This document shows positions 1 to 11,130 of a stretch of DNA of 64,000 nt, one piece after another. The position numbers and the translations under genes are program-made. This stretch comes from Motacilla alba alba (Eukaryota > Chordata > Aves > Passeriformes > Motacillidae). The notes beneath the pieces are model-generated. The model had not been told where the DNA came from and did no database searches. It saw nothing but the letters and a program-made list of their open reading frames with translations. The stretch spans positions 39,956,911 through 40,020,910 of the forward strand of contig NC_052046.1 in NCBI RefSeq assembly GCF_015832195.1, in the 5' to 3' direction. Within the stretch, counting starts at the first letter, position 1, and each line of letters begins with the position of its first letter.

Positions 1-2869
1 TCTGCTTGGTAGGACTTTACAGTTCAGGTTTTTTGCTTCCTTCATAAAGTGCTGAAACATATATAGTTCACAAATATATATAAATTCAGACAGTCTATAA
101 GAGAAGGATAATATGACAAATATTGCAATTGCTAGATTAAGACTCAGACAGAAACTAGCCTATTTATCTAAAATTCCATACAGAATCTGTGACAAGCATT
201 GGTTACAAAATTCACAGATGCAAATTCCTTCAAGATATCCCTACATTCTAAATGTTCTCCTTAGCTATTAACATTTAAAAGCCCTATAACAACTCTCTTA
301 AACCAAAGTGCGCAGAGTAATCACACAATTTGGTCTAAGCAACAGTACTACTATGTCTACTGGGAAATTTTCACGAGTGCTATTTTTTGTCCTCATCATA
401 TTAGGTCTTTTTTGCCCAGACTTCACATATTTTATGTTAAACTCAGTATGAAAATGTTTTCTGGTTGTTAAGGAGACTAGAAGAACCTTTGTTCCTAGTG
501 TCTAGAACACAGATTTGTGCTGTCTGGGTTGAGCTACAGACTCAAATCAAGAGGCAGAACTGCAGGCAAAGAGCATTTTTAACTCTTATTTTTACATGAG
601 AAATTAAAAACATATAATGATTCTATTCTCATGTGCCACAAAAAAAACCCTCAAAAAACCCCAGCCAGCCCCACCCTCCCAAAAAACTCAAACCAAAAAA
701 ATAAACAAATATAAAACCCCAACAAAAATAACCCCAGATTTTTAAGGTCTACAAAGTTTTAAAAATCCTAATGAACAAGTTAATAAAAACAGATTTTATG
801 CATATTCATTTCATACTTTAGATTTTGAGATAATATTAAAAATGGAAAACATTCTTTTTTCTTTTATTATAACTGTCAGGAGGCATTCAAATCCCAAATG
901 TGAGCTTGTCTTCAAATTTATCTACCACAGCATGATTAAACTGAGCATAGGTAAATAAGTTTTCTGTATAATCTGTTTAGAAGACCAGATTTCAAAACCA
1001 AGAATCAATTATATGTTATTATGCACACATTGTAAGAATGCACCAAAAATTCTATGGAAATAATTTTGGCCCAATAACTATCAAGTTTTAGCAAAAACAA
1101 CATATCTTTTTTAAAGACTTAGAAAAAGGTTGATTTATAGGGAAATACATTTGTTGTACAATAAAGCATGGGAGGAATGGGACTCAATGCTCAAAAACAG
1201 CAGTAGCTCTCTAAATCTATAGACTACACCTGAGAACTGAATTGACTTCATAAAGAAACCTTGATTCACCAAGCCTTGAACACCAGGATGTCAACACTGG
1301 AAAATCTTACACAGCAAATCTTATGAGAAAATTGACAAAACACATCAGTCAAAGCCTTACAGGGGTTTCTTCTGTCATTAACACCTACTGAAAGGTCAGT
1401 GGACTGCAGAAAAAGCTGCATTTTTGAGCTATATGTTATATCTTTATCTGAAAATGATAAGTTCTGCAAAATACATTTTCACTCAAAAAAAGTGAGAAAT
1501 GGACAAACTCCCAAACCTTATACTAAAATGTGTGATTTTACTAAGAAGGAAATCTTATGATGTTAGTAGGCATGCTGCTAAAGTAGAAGACAAACGCTGC
1601 TATTTGTCTATCTAAGAAAAATATAGCATTACTTTCCTATGAAAGATTGAGTCAAATGGTATTCTATCTGACCTTTTGGAAAGGAAAGTGTGGGGTAGAT
1701 TTTGCTTTCAAGGTATTTACTTGGTACACTTACAGACAAAGTACACAAGCACGTTCTGTAGTGTAGGTATAGACGGAAATCTGTCATTGTAACTTCTATA
1801 TTATTTTGAAGCTCTGAGCACAGACTGCAGTGTTAAATTCTCACAAGAGTAAAGTTTGAATACTTTACAATAGGCAAGAGGCAAGGCACTTTCTGGAAAA
1901 AAAAAACCCAGTACTTTTTTTTTGGTATTATTTGTTATCACATTTGCATACAGAAAGAAGAACATGCACTGAAAGAAAAGATCATGGACAGGTCTGTATC
2001 GTTAATTACCTAAATATAGGAATTAAAAATACTAGTACAAACACTTCAGTGTATAAAGGTAAAGGGAACATGGCAAAAAGCCTGGTATAAAGACCAAAGA
2101 TATCACAAATATATTGTAAAAAATGTAAACCCAGATATAAGCCAAGTTTCAAACCACAAATGCTTCACCGTGACGATCAATTCCTGCCTGAATTAAAAAA
2201 ACACAAAAAACCACATCATTGACTATGTAGCTAGAAGAAAGTTTTTAAGTAGCTAGAAGAAAAAACTTCTAATGAATTGTTTCATGAAATATATAGAATA
2301 TACCACAGTCTTTAAGGATTGAGTTTGAGGGTTTTTGAGGGGGTTGCCATCAGGCTGAAGAGGATAACAGAAAATATATGGAAACATTAATGCAACAAAA
2401 AAAGATGCATTTATTCTGCAAGCAAAAATCAAGCTGCTTCTCAGTTAAGCTGCTCCCACTAATATCAGGACACCTGTTCATATATATATATAGCAGTCCA
2501 GACTATTAACATTCATTCTACGTGTCCATTTTTTCCTTCCATTTACTTCAAATATTTTTAAAATATTTTAAGACCTCAGTTAATATATATTTCTCAGTTT
2601 TCAGCATTCCTTATTTGGTAACAGCTGTGCTGAACCACAAACTAAATTATATTGAGCACTGGAAATGCCATGTTTTCCTCCTTACATGCCTGTTATAAGA
2701 AATAACAGAGAGATTAAAAAGAGGGACAATCTTGATCCCTTAGCTAGAAATAAATAATACTTTCTGTGCTATAATCTCTCAAATAGATACTTGCCAAACT
2801 GGCTTGCCTGTTCTCTCTGCCAATATCTCTAAATTTCACCAATGCCAGATTACTTAATGTGTGAACATA
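1..2869. other. AT-rich unique DNA, no gene seen
   Basis: I see no gene, RNA or recognisable transposon here. Open frames are short and have no familiar motifs. Low-complexity patches are an A/C-rich stretch around 636-740 and a short (TA)n at about 2480-2492. Intergenic or intronic sequence is the simplest reading. Confidence 0.6.
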
Positions 2870-3160
2870 TTTCAAAAATGCAAAAGTACAATATACAGAG
2901 ATATATAGATTGATAGGTAGATGTAGCTAGATACATATAGATAATATATAGAGACATATAGGCATAAAAATAGATACTAAAGGTACAGGTGTGTATGTAT
3001 ATATACAAATATGTATATATCAGTATATATAGGTGAGATGGAGATAGAGATAGAGATGGTAGATAAGGACATGATAGAGATAAGGATGATGGCGATAAAA
3101 ATATAAAAAAAGATGGCATAGATTAGATATAGATTATAAAGAGAGAGATACAGCTATAGA
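2870..3160. repeat. GATA/TATA-rich imperfect microsatellite tract
   Basis: The plus strand is dominated by diverged ATAGA, GATA and TATATA words, with a cleaner GAGATA run near 3030-3060. Similar ATTAGATA/AGATGGA words resume at 3887-3965, on the far side of the CR1 at 3177-3886. The two parts may therefore be one original tract interrupted by that insertion. Confidence 0.7.
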
Positions 3161-3176
3161 TAATGGCAGAGTTTGC

Positions 3177-3886
3177 TCGTTGGATGGTCAGGCCCAAAGA
3201 GTGGTGGAGAATAGGGACACATCCAGGTGATGGCTGAATTCCCAAGGCTCAGTATGGGGACCAGCAGGTTGAGGGAGGTAAACCTGCTCCTCTTTTCCAC
3301 CCTGAGGATGCTACATCTGAAGTGTTGTGTGCAGCATTGGCTCCCCAGCTCTAGATAGACAAGGTACTACTGGAGAGGGTCCATCGTGGGTCTGCAAAGA
3401 TGATTATTGGACTGGAGAACCACCCTCATGAGAAGAGGCTGGGGGAATCTCTTAGAAAGATATGACTGAGAGGGGTCGTCATAAATATTTATAAGTATGT
3501 GAAGGGACCATGTCAAAAGGGTAGATTCAGACTTTTTTGGTGGTGCCAAACACTACAACAAGGAGTAATGAGCAGAAGCTGGAACATGAGAAGTGAACAC
3601 AAGGAAAAATTTCACTGTGAGGATGACTGAGGACAGGAACAGATGCCCAGAGAGGCTGTGGATTCTCCATAAGTCCTAAAACATTTAATAGGCATCAGGA
3701 CAGAATTGCGAGCATTAGAACAAGCTGCCCAGGGAAGGGGTGGAATCATCATCCCTGGGAGAGGTCAAAAAATATTTAGATATGGCACTTAAGGACATTG
3801 GTTTGTGGTTAACTTGGCAATGTTAAGTTAATGATTGGATTAATGCTTGAATTTTAGAGGCCTTTCCCAAATTTAATGATTCTATT
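3177..3886 (+). mobile_element. Old CR1 LINE 3' fragment(s), plus strand
   Basis: The sequence follows the CR1 3' region. It starts with the RT stretch that contains CCCAAAGAGTGGTGGAGAAT, continues through the ORF2 end (GAGAAGAGGCTGGGGGA) and the 3'UTR (GATGCCCAGAGAGGCTGTGG), and ends in AATGATTCTATTG. A second 3'UTR-like start (GAACAAGCTGCCCAGGGAA, about 3719) follows the first. The unit is therefore either two CR1 fragments joined near 3705 or one rearranged copy. It has many indels and no usable frame. CR1 is a non-LTR retrotransposon that copies itself by target-primed reverse transcription and is usually 5'-truncated, as here. Confidence 0.85.
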
Positions 3887-3965
3887 GTTATATATATGGA
3901 TGAGATGGAGATTGTCTAGATTTAGATATAGATTAGATGGAGGCAAGATTAGATGAGGGGAGACA
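3887..3965. repeat. GATA/GATGGA-rich tract, distal part
   Basis: Imperfect ATGAGATGGAGAT and TTAGATATAGATTAGATGG words match the composition of the tract at 2870-3160. This is the likely other half of a simple-repeat region split by the CR1 insertion. Confidence 0.55.
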
Positions 3966-6900
3966 GAAAAAGAGAGGAATGGAGGTAATACAGCTATCAT
4001 GCAGCTACAGGTACAGATGCAGACAGAAATCCTGCGCCTCCCTTAGAACAAAGATAATTAAAATATTGTAAGTAAACCTTGTAGGGAATTGTGAGGTTAA
4101 ATGGCATTTCAGAGTTTGCCTGAGGTTGAGGAAGGTTGGTAACAACACCGTGAGGAAGCTGCAATGATCACAACCTATAATCTTTCATCATATAATGCAG
4201 CCATAGAGGTGTCACTGCAGATATTTTCCTGTGATGGATTTACTTGATGCCAAGTCCCTCAAGGCAAAGTGTCTTAAAAAATGGACATGAGAGGAATATA
4301 GTATGAGTTTTCACAATTCTAAGAGGATATTGGGTGTATTTAAGTCAAATACAGTAAACTTTCTCATTCTTCTGCACTGGGAGAGAAAATACACTGTCAA
4401 TATAATATCTGTTTTAGAGGCACCACTGTTGATTTCTAAAAGACTGTTCTTAATTTGAATTTATTGTTTTCCCAGTTTACTTCACCTCAGGTTGCAATAA
4501 TATTTTGACCCAAGAAAATGTGTTTCTTTTCCAGCTAAGTGTGTGCTTTCCTGCTCCACCAGCAAAAAAGTAATGTACATGCAGTATAACAAAACAAAAG
4601 CAGTGTAAAGAAACAAAGCAGTGCATTAGAGCCACACAATTGCAAAGGAACATTCTTCCTTCAGGCAAGAAATCTAGGTATGTAGTAATACATACTTGTC
4701 TTGTGAGCCAAAAGAAGGAAATAAACATTTCATCACATATTATCTGCTTCATTTAATCCACAGTGGCTTTAATAGATAATATTCTGTACACAGTGTGCTT
4801 GAATAAGCATGGCATTTATTGTCTTAGAACACTTACTTGGACAGGCTGCAAGCTATATGAAAGCAATTAACATTTATCATAAATCAAACAAGGCTTTTAT
4901 GGCAACCAAAAGAGCACTGCTGGAAATCCCATTTATCAGACCACCAGAAGGAGATGAAGAAATCGAGAAATCTTTTAATTTTCTTTCTCATTTTTCCTTT
5001 TTTTTTTTTTTTTTTTTTGCTTAGCAAATCTTTCAGCCACATAACTGAAAATGAATTGATTACTTACAAAAACTTTGTCAATTCAATGAGACATGAAATC
5101 ACACACATGTAGAATAATAACTACCACAAAAGTATTTCCAATGCCAGAATTGTTGTGTTCTATTCAGAATACTGCAGGGAAGGTGCTGCCTATGTTCTTA
5201 CCTTATTAATAACTTGTGCTTGCTTATTAGCAACTGTCCTTTAAGGGATATACTGCACAGAAACAGTAGCTTATACAACCTCTAGCAGACAGAGAAACCT
5301 GTCAAAATCACAGATTTGAAGTGCATGACGTGTATTTCTATTTTGGGCAGTAAACCCCTTGAGAAAATGGATGATAAATGTGTCAAATGCACCAGCATAA
5401 CTTAGACAACTGGAAGAAGAGTCTGGGTTCACAGGAATGTGGAAAATCAGCTGAGTGTTAAAATTTCACAGGCAGGAACTTAAAAATTTGATTCCAGTGC
5501 TTGTCACAGAAGTTACAATTCAATTTCTTTATTTCTTGACCCTTTGTCATGTAAAGATCTGCTGTCTTTACTAAACTTTCAGAAAACTGATTTTTTTCTC
5601 CTGTGTAAAACTTTCTCATTAATAGTTCCCTTCTGAAACAGCATTGTCAGCCTAGTGACTTACACACAGCATATGTTATTTCCCACTCAGAATATGTCTT
5701 TCAGGTGCCTCTTGTATTCCTGTAGGTGTAGTGAACAGAGCAAACTTATCTCAATGTCAACATACTTAGGAATGGAAAAGATACTTACTTCAAAAGAAGT
5801 TACGTGATATGTCTATATTAAAATTATATTGACCTGTAAAAAAGATACAAACTGTTTCAAAAAACCCATCAAAACTCCTGAACAGATTTCTGTTAACCTC
5901 ATCAAGAGTCTGATTCTGAAATTAGAAAGGGAAAGTGAAGGAATATGAAGAAAAGAACCAACACAGTGAAAAAAAAATTAATTCATATGCTACAGATATC
6001 TTAAAACACTTTAAATAAATTCAAACACAAATACTAACTACTTGTATTACAATATGGACCTGTGAAAGCCTGCTGACAAGATATAACATGCAAATGAATC
6101 ACAGGAAGCTCTATGGACAATCAGTGATATCATTACATCTACCCTGGGTTTTGTTGACTGCAATGGGACTTTGGCATTGGAAAGGAAAGGTGAATTTGGT
6201 GAAATAAAAGAAACAAGAACTGTCCAAAGGTGTTCATGGGGTATCTGGTATTTTCTTTAATACTTGTAGGTTTTGTTCAGGCTGACATTTGAAGATGACT
6301 CTGTGGAATGTGACAGTAGCTTTATTTGCACTTCTCCTACAAGACTATGCATTTTTACACTAAGACTTTACATTATTTACTCATGCAAGATTAAGCAGAT
6401 CCAGTGCATTCTGTGTGGATCTGCACTGATTTCAAAACATTTATACTTCTACATTAACACCATATAGCATCTTTCTGTATATAAATCAAATCCAGAAAAC
6501 TACCAAAGGAACATGGTCAAAGCTAGGAAAGTTAAAAGTGGCTGAAATCAATCTTACTCAGAGAATTCAAAAATTTACCTAAAATCACATCTTAAAAATG
6601 CTATATGGAGTATTGTCTAGAAAAAGGGATTCATTCACCAAAAAAAGGCAAAAAAACCCAAAAACAGACAAACAAACAAAAAACCAAACCAACACCCCAA
6701 ATATTGATTATTTGTAAATAAAAAACAATGCCAGAAGCTTGATGTTAATTTTCTGGCAGTCTCACTAGATTTGAGCCTCAGAAGTACTTTTCTGCCAAGA
6801 ATATATTAGAATATGCTAAGACCACAGTGACAGATAGGAAATGTTTCCTTAATGTCATAAGAAAAACATTTCTAGGTCTTCCATGCTGGCAATGAAATCC

Positions 6901-8659
6901 TAACCTGTGACAAGCTACATATCTGCTGTATACAGATGAGTACAGTCATTGCTTTTTCTAAGATAGAGTTACAACATATTACTTATGCAGGATTATTATT
7001 ATGCAGGATTTTAAAAAATAGAAGAATAGAAGCACATTTTATTGAGCAGGTAGCAGTTACTTCCTTTCCCAGAAAAAAAGTCCTGCTATAAAAGGTCCTG
7101 CTGATCCGTGTGGTATTCCCAGGAAACATGTAATATGGATCCCAAACACTGACCAATTTCAGTTGCACATCATCATCTGTTTGTTGTTGGCACCAGCTGT
7201 CCTCTTGCAATACTTATATCCCACTCACACCAAAATTACAGATCTACCTCAATATTTGTGGACTTAATAGACTTCCGCTCCTTCAGCATGCAAACCGTTT
7301 TTTGATTGAGAACACAGTATTTGGAAAACATATGGGAAGTTAATATTCATAAATGCTGGCATCATCAGCTGAAATGTGGAAAAGGCATTATTGTGCATCA
7401 GAACTTTTTCTTTTTTTCCTTAATTGTAACCCAAATATTCAATTCATTCCATTTATACTCACCACTAGAGCATCTGGGTATCTCACCATCTTTAACATTA
7501 CTCTCACAGAATTTCAGCACATTGAAATTTCAGGGTGTATAAAGAAGCAGTTTGACATATGTTTAACATATCTATTGCATGTTGCTGGCCTTATATAAGA
7601 CTTTTTATTTCAATGCATATTTCCACTGTATTTTCCTGTTCTTGGGGTTTATTTCTCCCCAGTGATTAGCAAAAAAAAAAAAAATAACCATCACATCTAA
7701 CCTCTCCATTGATTTAAGCAATGAGCCATTTAAAGTAATAGTTTGCACTATTTTGTTTGCACATTTTATACTTTTAAGCAAGCCATTAGTGTGTTCCTAT
7801 GTTTTACCTATCCTTATTTTCCATACCTTGTCCAGGACAAGTTTTGAGGATCAACAGACTATACAGGACACTTTGATGTTGACTAAAACCAAAAGCAGGA
7901 TCATTGCATTCACACTTTTTTTCAGGTATGCCATACATATTTAACACCAACAATTAGAGAAAACAAAGCCTTAATTTATATCAAAAGAGTTCATCTTTGA
8001 AGAAGCTGTAGCACTGTAGCATTTCAAACTTTGAAATCACAAAACTATTACTCAGAGAAAATCTAATATGTTCTAGTATGTGGCAAGAAAAGAGCAGCAC
8101 CTTCAGGAACTTAAGAGGATTTGAGGTCAGTTCCCTATGGTGAAAGGTTTCATCACTCCAGACTTACAGCACTGCCACATAATAACACTAATTATTGCTC
8201 TCAGGAAATTTCTCAAGTTGTCTTCACCAGTCATGAATAAAATGCTTCAGAAGTGATGAGTAAAGGCAAAATGGAAACTTTTACTTTGAAAGACTGGTGT
8301 GGATTTCAGGAGCTAAGCACAGGAGATACGGATTTGTGAATCCATCTGGCACACTCTTTTGCTATGCTAGTGGAGACAACTTTGTGCAAAGTTCTGCTTG
8401 CTTCCTCTCCTGTGGGTGCCCCCAGGAAATGTGTCATAGGGACCTAGAGATCTGACCTGAGTCTCAAGGCACTGAATGTAACAGTGGAATCTTTACATTT
8501 GAGTTTGATGTGCCCACTCCATTGACCTTCTTCGTTTGATTTGATGTTAATTGATATAGGTGAGTGAATATAGCCAAAAGGCCCTTAAGGAAAGTAACAA
8601 AATGTCATTTCTCCTTCACATGTCTTCTTTGAGATTGAATAATCTTTCATTATCCTTTT
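3966..8659. other. Unique AT-rich DNA, no gene seen
   Basis: No transposon or gene is recognisable. Homopolymer and simple tracts are a T-run at about 4998-5018, an A/CAAA-rich patch at about 6637-6700 and an A-run at 7671-7684. The frame at 4809-5024 (71 codons) ends in the T-run as poly-phenylalanine and has no domain I recognise. Confidence 0.55.
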
Positions 8660-11130
8660 CACAGAATCACAGAATCACTAGGTTGGAAGAGACCTTCAAG
8701 TTCATTGAGTCCAACCCATGCCCTAACACCCCAAAGAAGCCATGGCACCATGTGCCACATCCAATCGTCTTTTAAACACATATTTTAAACACAGGTATGG
8801 TGACTCCACCACCTCCCTGGGCAGACCATTTCAGTACTTTATCACTCTTTTAATTAAAAAACATGTTCCTAATATCCAACCTATATTTCCCTCAGTGCAG
8901 CTTAAACTGTGTCCTCTTGTTCTGTCAGTTGTGCCTGGAAAAAGAGATCAACCCCCAGCTGACTACAACCACCTTTTAGGGAGTTGTAGAGAGTGATAGG
9001 GTCACCCCTGAGCCTTCTTTTTTCCAGCCTGAACAACCCCAGCTCCCTCAGTCATTCCTCATAGGGCTTGTATTCCAAGCCCCTCAGTATTTCAACGTCC
9101 TTCCTAAACTGAGGAAGGGGCTCAGAACTGGGGGTCCAGAGGGGCCCAGAGCTGGACACAGCACTCAAGATGTGGTCTCACCAGTGCTGAGTACAGAGGA
9201 AGAATGACCTCTCTGCTCCTGCTGGCCACACTGTTCCTGATACAGGCCAGAATGGCATTGGCCTTCTTGGCCACCAGGGCACACTGCTGGCTCAGGTTCA
9301 GCCGACCGTCAACCAGTACTCCCAGGTCCCTTTCTGCCTGGGCACTGTCCAGCCACACCATCCCCAGCCTATAACACTGCAGGGGGTTATTGTGGCCAAA
9401 AGGCAAGATTCAGCGCTTGGACTTCTTATTAAACTTCATCCTGTTGGACTCTGCCCATCCATCCAACCATTCCAGGTCCTTTTGCACAGCCCTCCTACCT
9501 TCAAACAGATTGACACAAGCCCCCAACTTAGTGTCATCTGCAAATCTACTAATGAAAGACTCAATACCTGCATCCATGTTGTCAATAAAAATATTGAACA
9601 GAACTAGCCCCAGCACAGACCCCTGAGGGACACCACTGGTGAGCAGCCACCAGCAGGATGCAGCCCCGTTCACCACCACTCTCTGGGCTTGGCCATCCAG
9701 CCAGTTCCTAACTCAGCAAAGAGTGCTCCTGTCCAAGCATGGGCTTTTCCAGGAGAGTGCCGAGAGATTCAGTGTCAAAGGCCTTGCTGAAGTTCAAATA
9801 GACAACATTCACAGCCTTTCCCACATCCAATTGGGAAGTCACCTGGTCATAAAAGGAGATCAGGTTGGTCAAACATGACCTACCCCTCCTAAACCCATGC
9901 TGACTGGGTCTGATACCCTGCCCTTCCTATAAGTGCTGTGTGATGACACTCAGTGTAAACTATTCCACAACCTTACCAGGTACTGAGGTCAGGCTAACTG
10001 GCCTATAATTACCAGGATCCTCCTTCCCATTCTTTTTGTGAATGGGGGTCATGGCCAGCTTCCAGTCGTCTGGAACCACAGCAGTGAGCCAGGACTGCTG
10101 GTAAATGATGGAGAGCTGCTTCACAAGCTCATCTGCCAGCTCCCTCATCACCCTGGGATGGATCCCATCTGTGCCCATTGATATGTGAACATCCAGCAGC
10201 TCGGCAGCTCTCTGAAAGCCTCCTCTGGGATAACAGGGATCATTTTCTCCCTGACACCATCTACCAGCCCAGGAGGACAGCTGTCCTGAGGACAAGCTGT
10301 CTTCCCACTACTGACCAAGTCAAAGAAGGCGTTAAGCAATTCCACCCTCTCCTCATCTGCAGTTACTAAGTTCCCTCCTGCATCCAGTAGAGAACAAAGG
10401 TTGGTCTTACCCTTCCTTTTGCCTTTAATATATTTGTAAAAACATTTTTTATTATCGTTTACAAAAGTTGCCAAATTAAGTTGGAAATGATCTTTGGCCT
10501 CCCTAATTTTTTTCCTACATGCCTCAGCAACCTCCATAAATACTTCCCGAGAGATCTGACCCTCCTTCCAAAGATTATACACCCCCTTTTTTTTCCTAAC
10601 TTCCTTCAAAACCTCATTGCCCATTCAGGCTGTACCTTTTCCGTGCTGACTCATCTTTTGGCACTCTGTTCCTGTGCCCTCAAAATCTCTGTTTTGAAGC
10701 ACACCCACCTTTCCTGGACTCGTTTGTTTTTGTAATGGCTGCTTCCCAAGGAACTCTGAACAAGTCTTCTCATTGGCCAAAGTCTACCCTCTGGAAGTCC
10801 AGTGTTCCTCCTCATTTCACAAAATATTGAGAACTCTATAATTTCAGGACCACTCTGCCCCAAGCAGCATCCAAGTATCACATCTTCCACCAGCCCATCT
10901 CTATTTGCAAACAACAAGTCTAACATAGTCCCTCTCCTGGTGGACTCACTCAACAGCTGCGACAAAAAGTTGTCCTCCACACACTCTAAGAACCCACTGG
11001 ACTACCTCTTTTCCGCCGTATTAAGTTCCCAGTAGATGTCTGGGAACACATGCAAGAACAAGGGCTGCTGATCCTGAAACATTTTGTTACACCATCTGCC
11101 TAAGAGAAATAAAACTCCATCTTTGATATC
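8660..11130 (-). mobile_element. Long CR1 LINE, minus strand, 5'-truncated
   Basis: The 3' end lies at 8660, where the plus strand reads as antisense CR1 tail repeats (CACAGAATCACAGAATCAC) followed by the antisense GGTTGGAAGAGACC block. Going up in coordinate the element runs through the 3'UTR, the end of ORF2, the reverse transcriptase and the C-terminal part of the endonuclease. It fades out near 11130. The copy is about 2.47 kb, against roughly 4.5 kb for full-length bird CR1 (family knowledge), so the 5'UTR, ORF1 and the endonuclease N-terminus are missing. ORF2 is broken by several frameshifts. Its residues resemble the copy at 28583-30769 closely enough to suggest the same or a sister subfamily. 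No target duplication was evident, as is usual for CR1. Confidence 0.95.
9122..10980 (-). pseudogene. CR1 ORF2 remnant (endonuclease C-terminus and reverse transcriptase)
   Basis: Read on the minus strand, successive open pieces cover ORF2 in order. The piece 10651-10980 carries the endonuclease end (LLSESTRRGTMLDLLFANRD). The piece 10148-10624 carries the linker before RT (RKKIREAKDHFQLNLATF). The piece 9960-10295 carries RT fingers (GTDGIHPRVMRELADELV, NYRPVSLTSVPGKV). The piece 9410-9679 carries motif B ([10 protein letters not shown]) and the catalytic FADD at 9533-9544. The piece 9122-9406 carries the thumb and C-terminal part ([18 protein letters not shown]). The pieces lie in different frames, so no complete enzyme can be made. 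An intact protein would nick target DNA and reverse-transcribe CR1 RNA at the nick. Low decay suggests moderate age. Confidence 0.93.

Noticed and set aside
4809..5024. 71-codon frame resembling a small folded protein
   Set aside because: It ends as poly-Phe from a T-run, lacks any motif I recognise, and such lengths are expected by chance in 64 kb.
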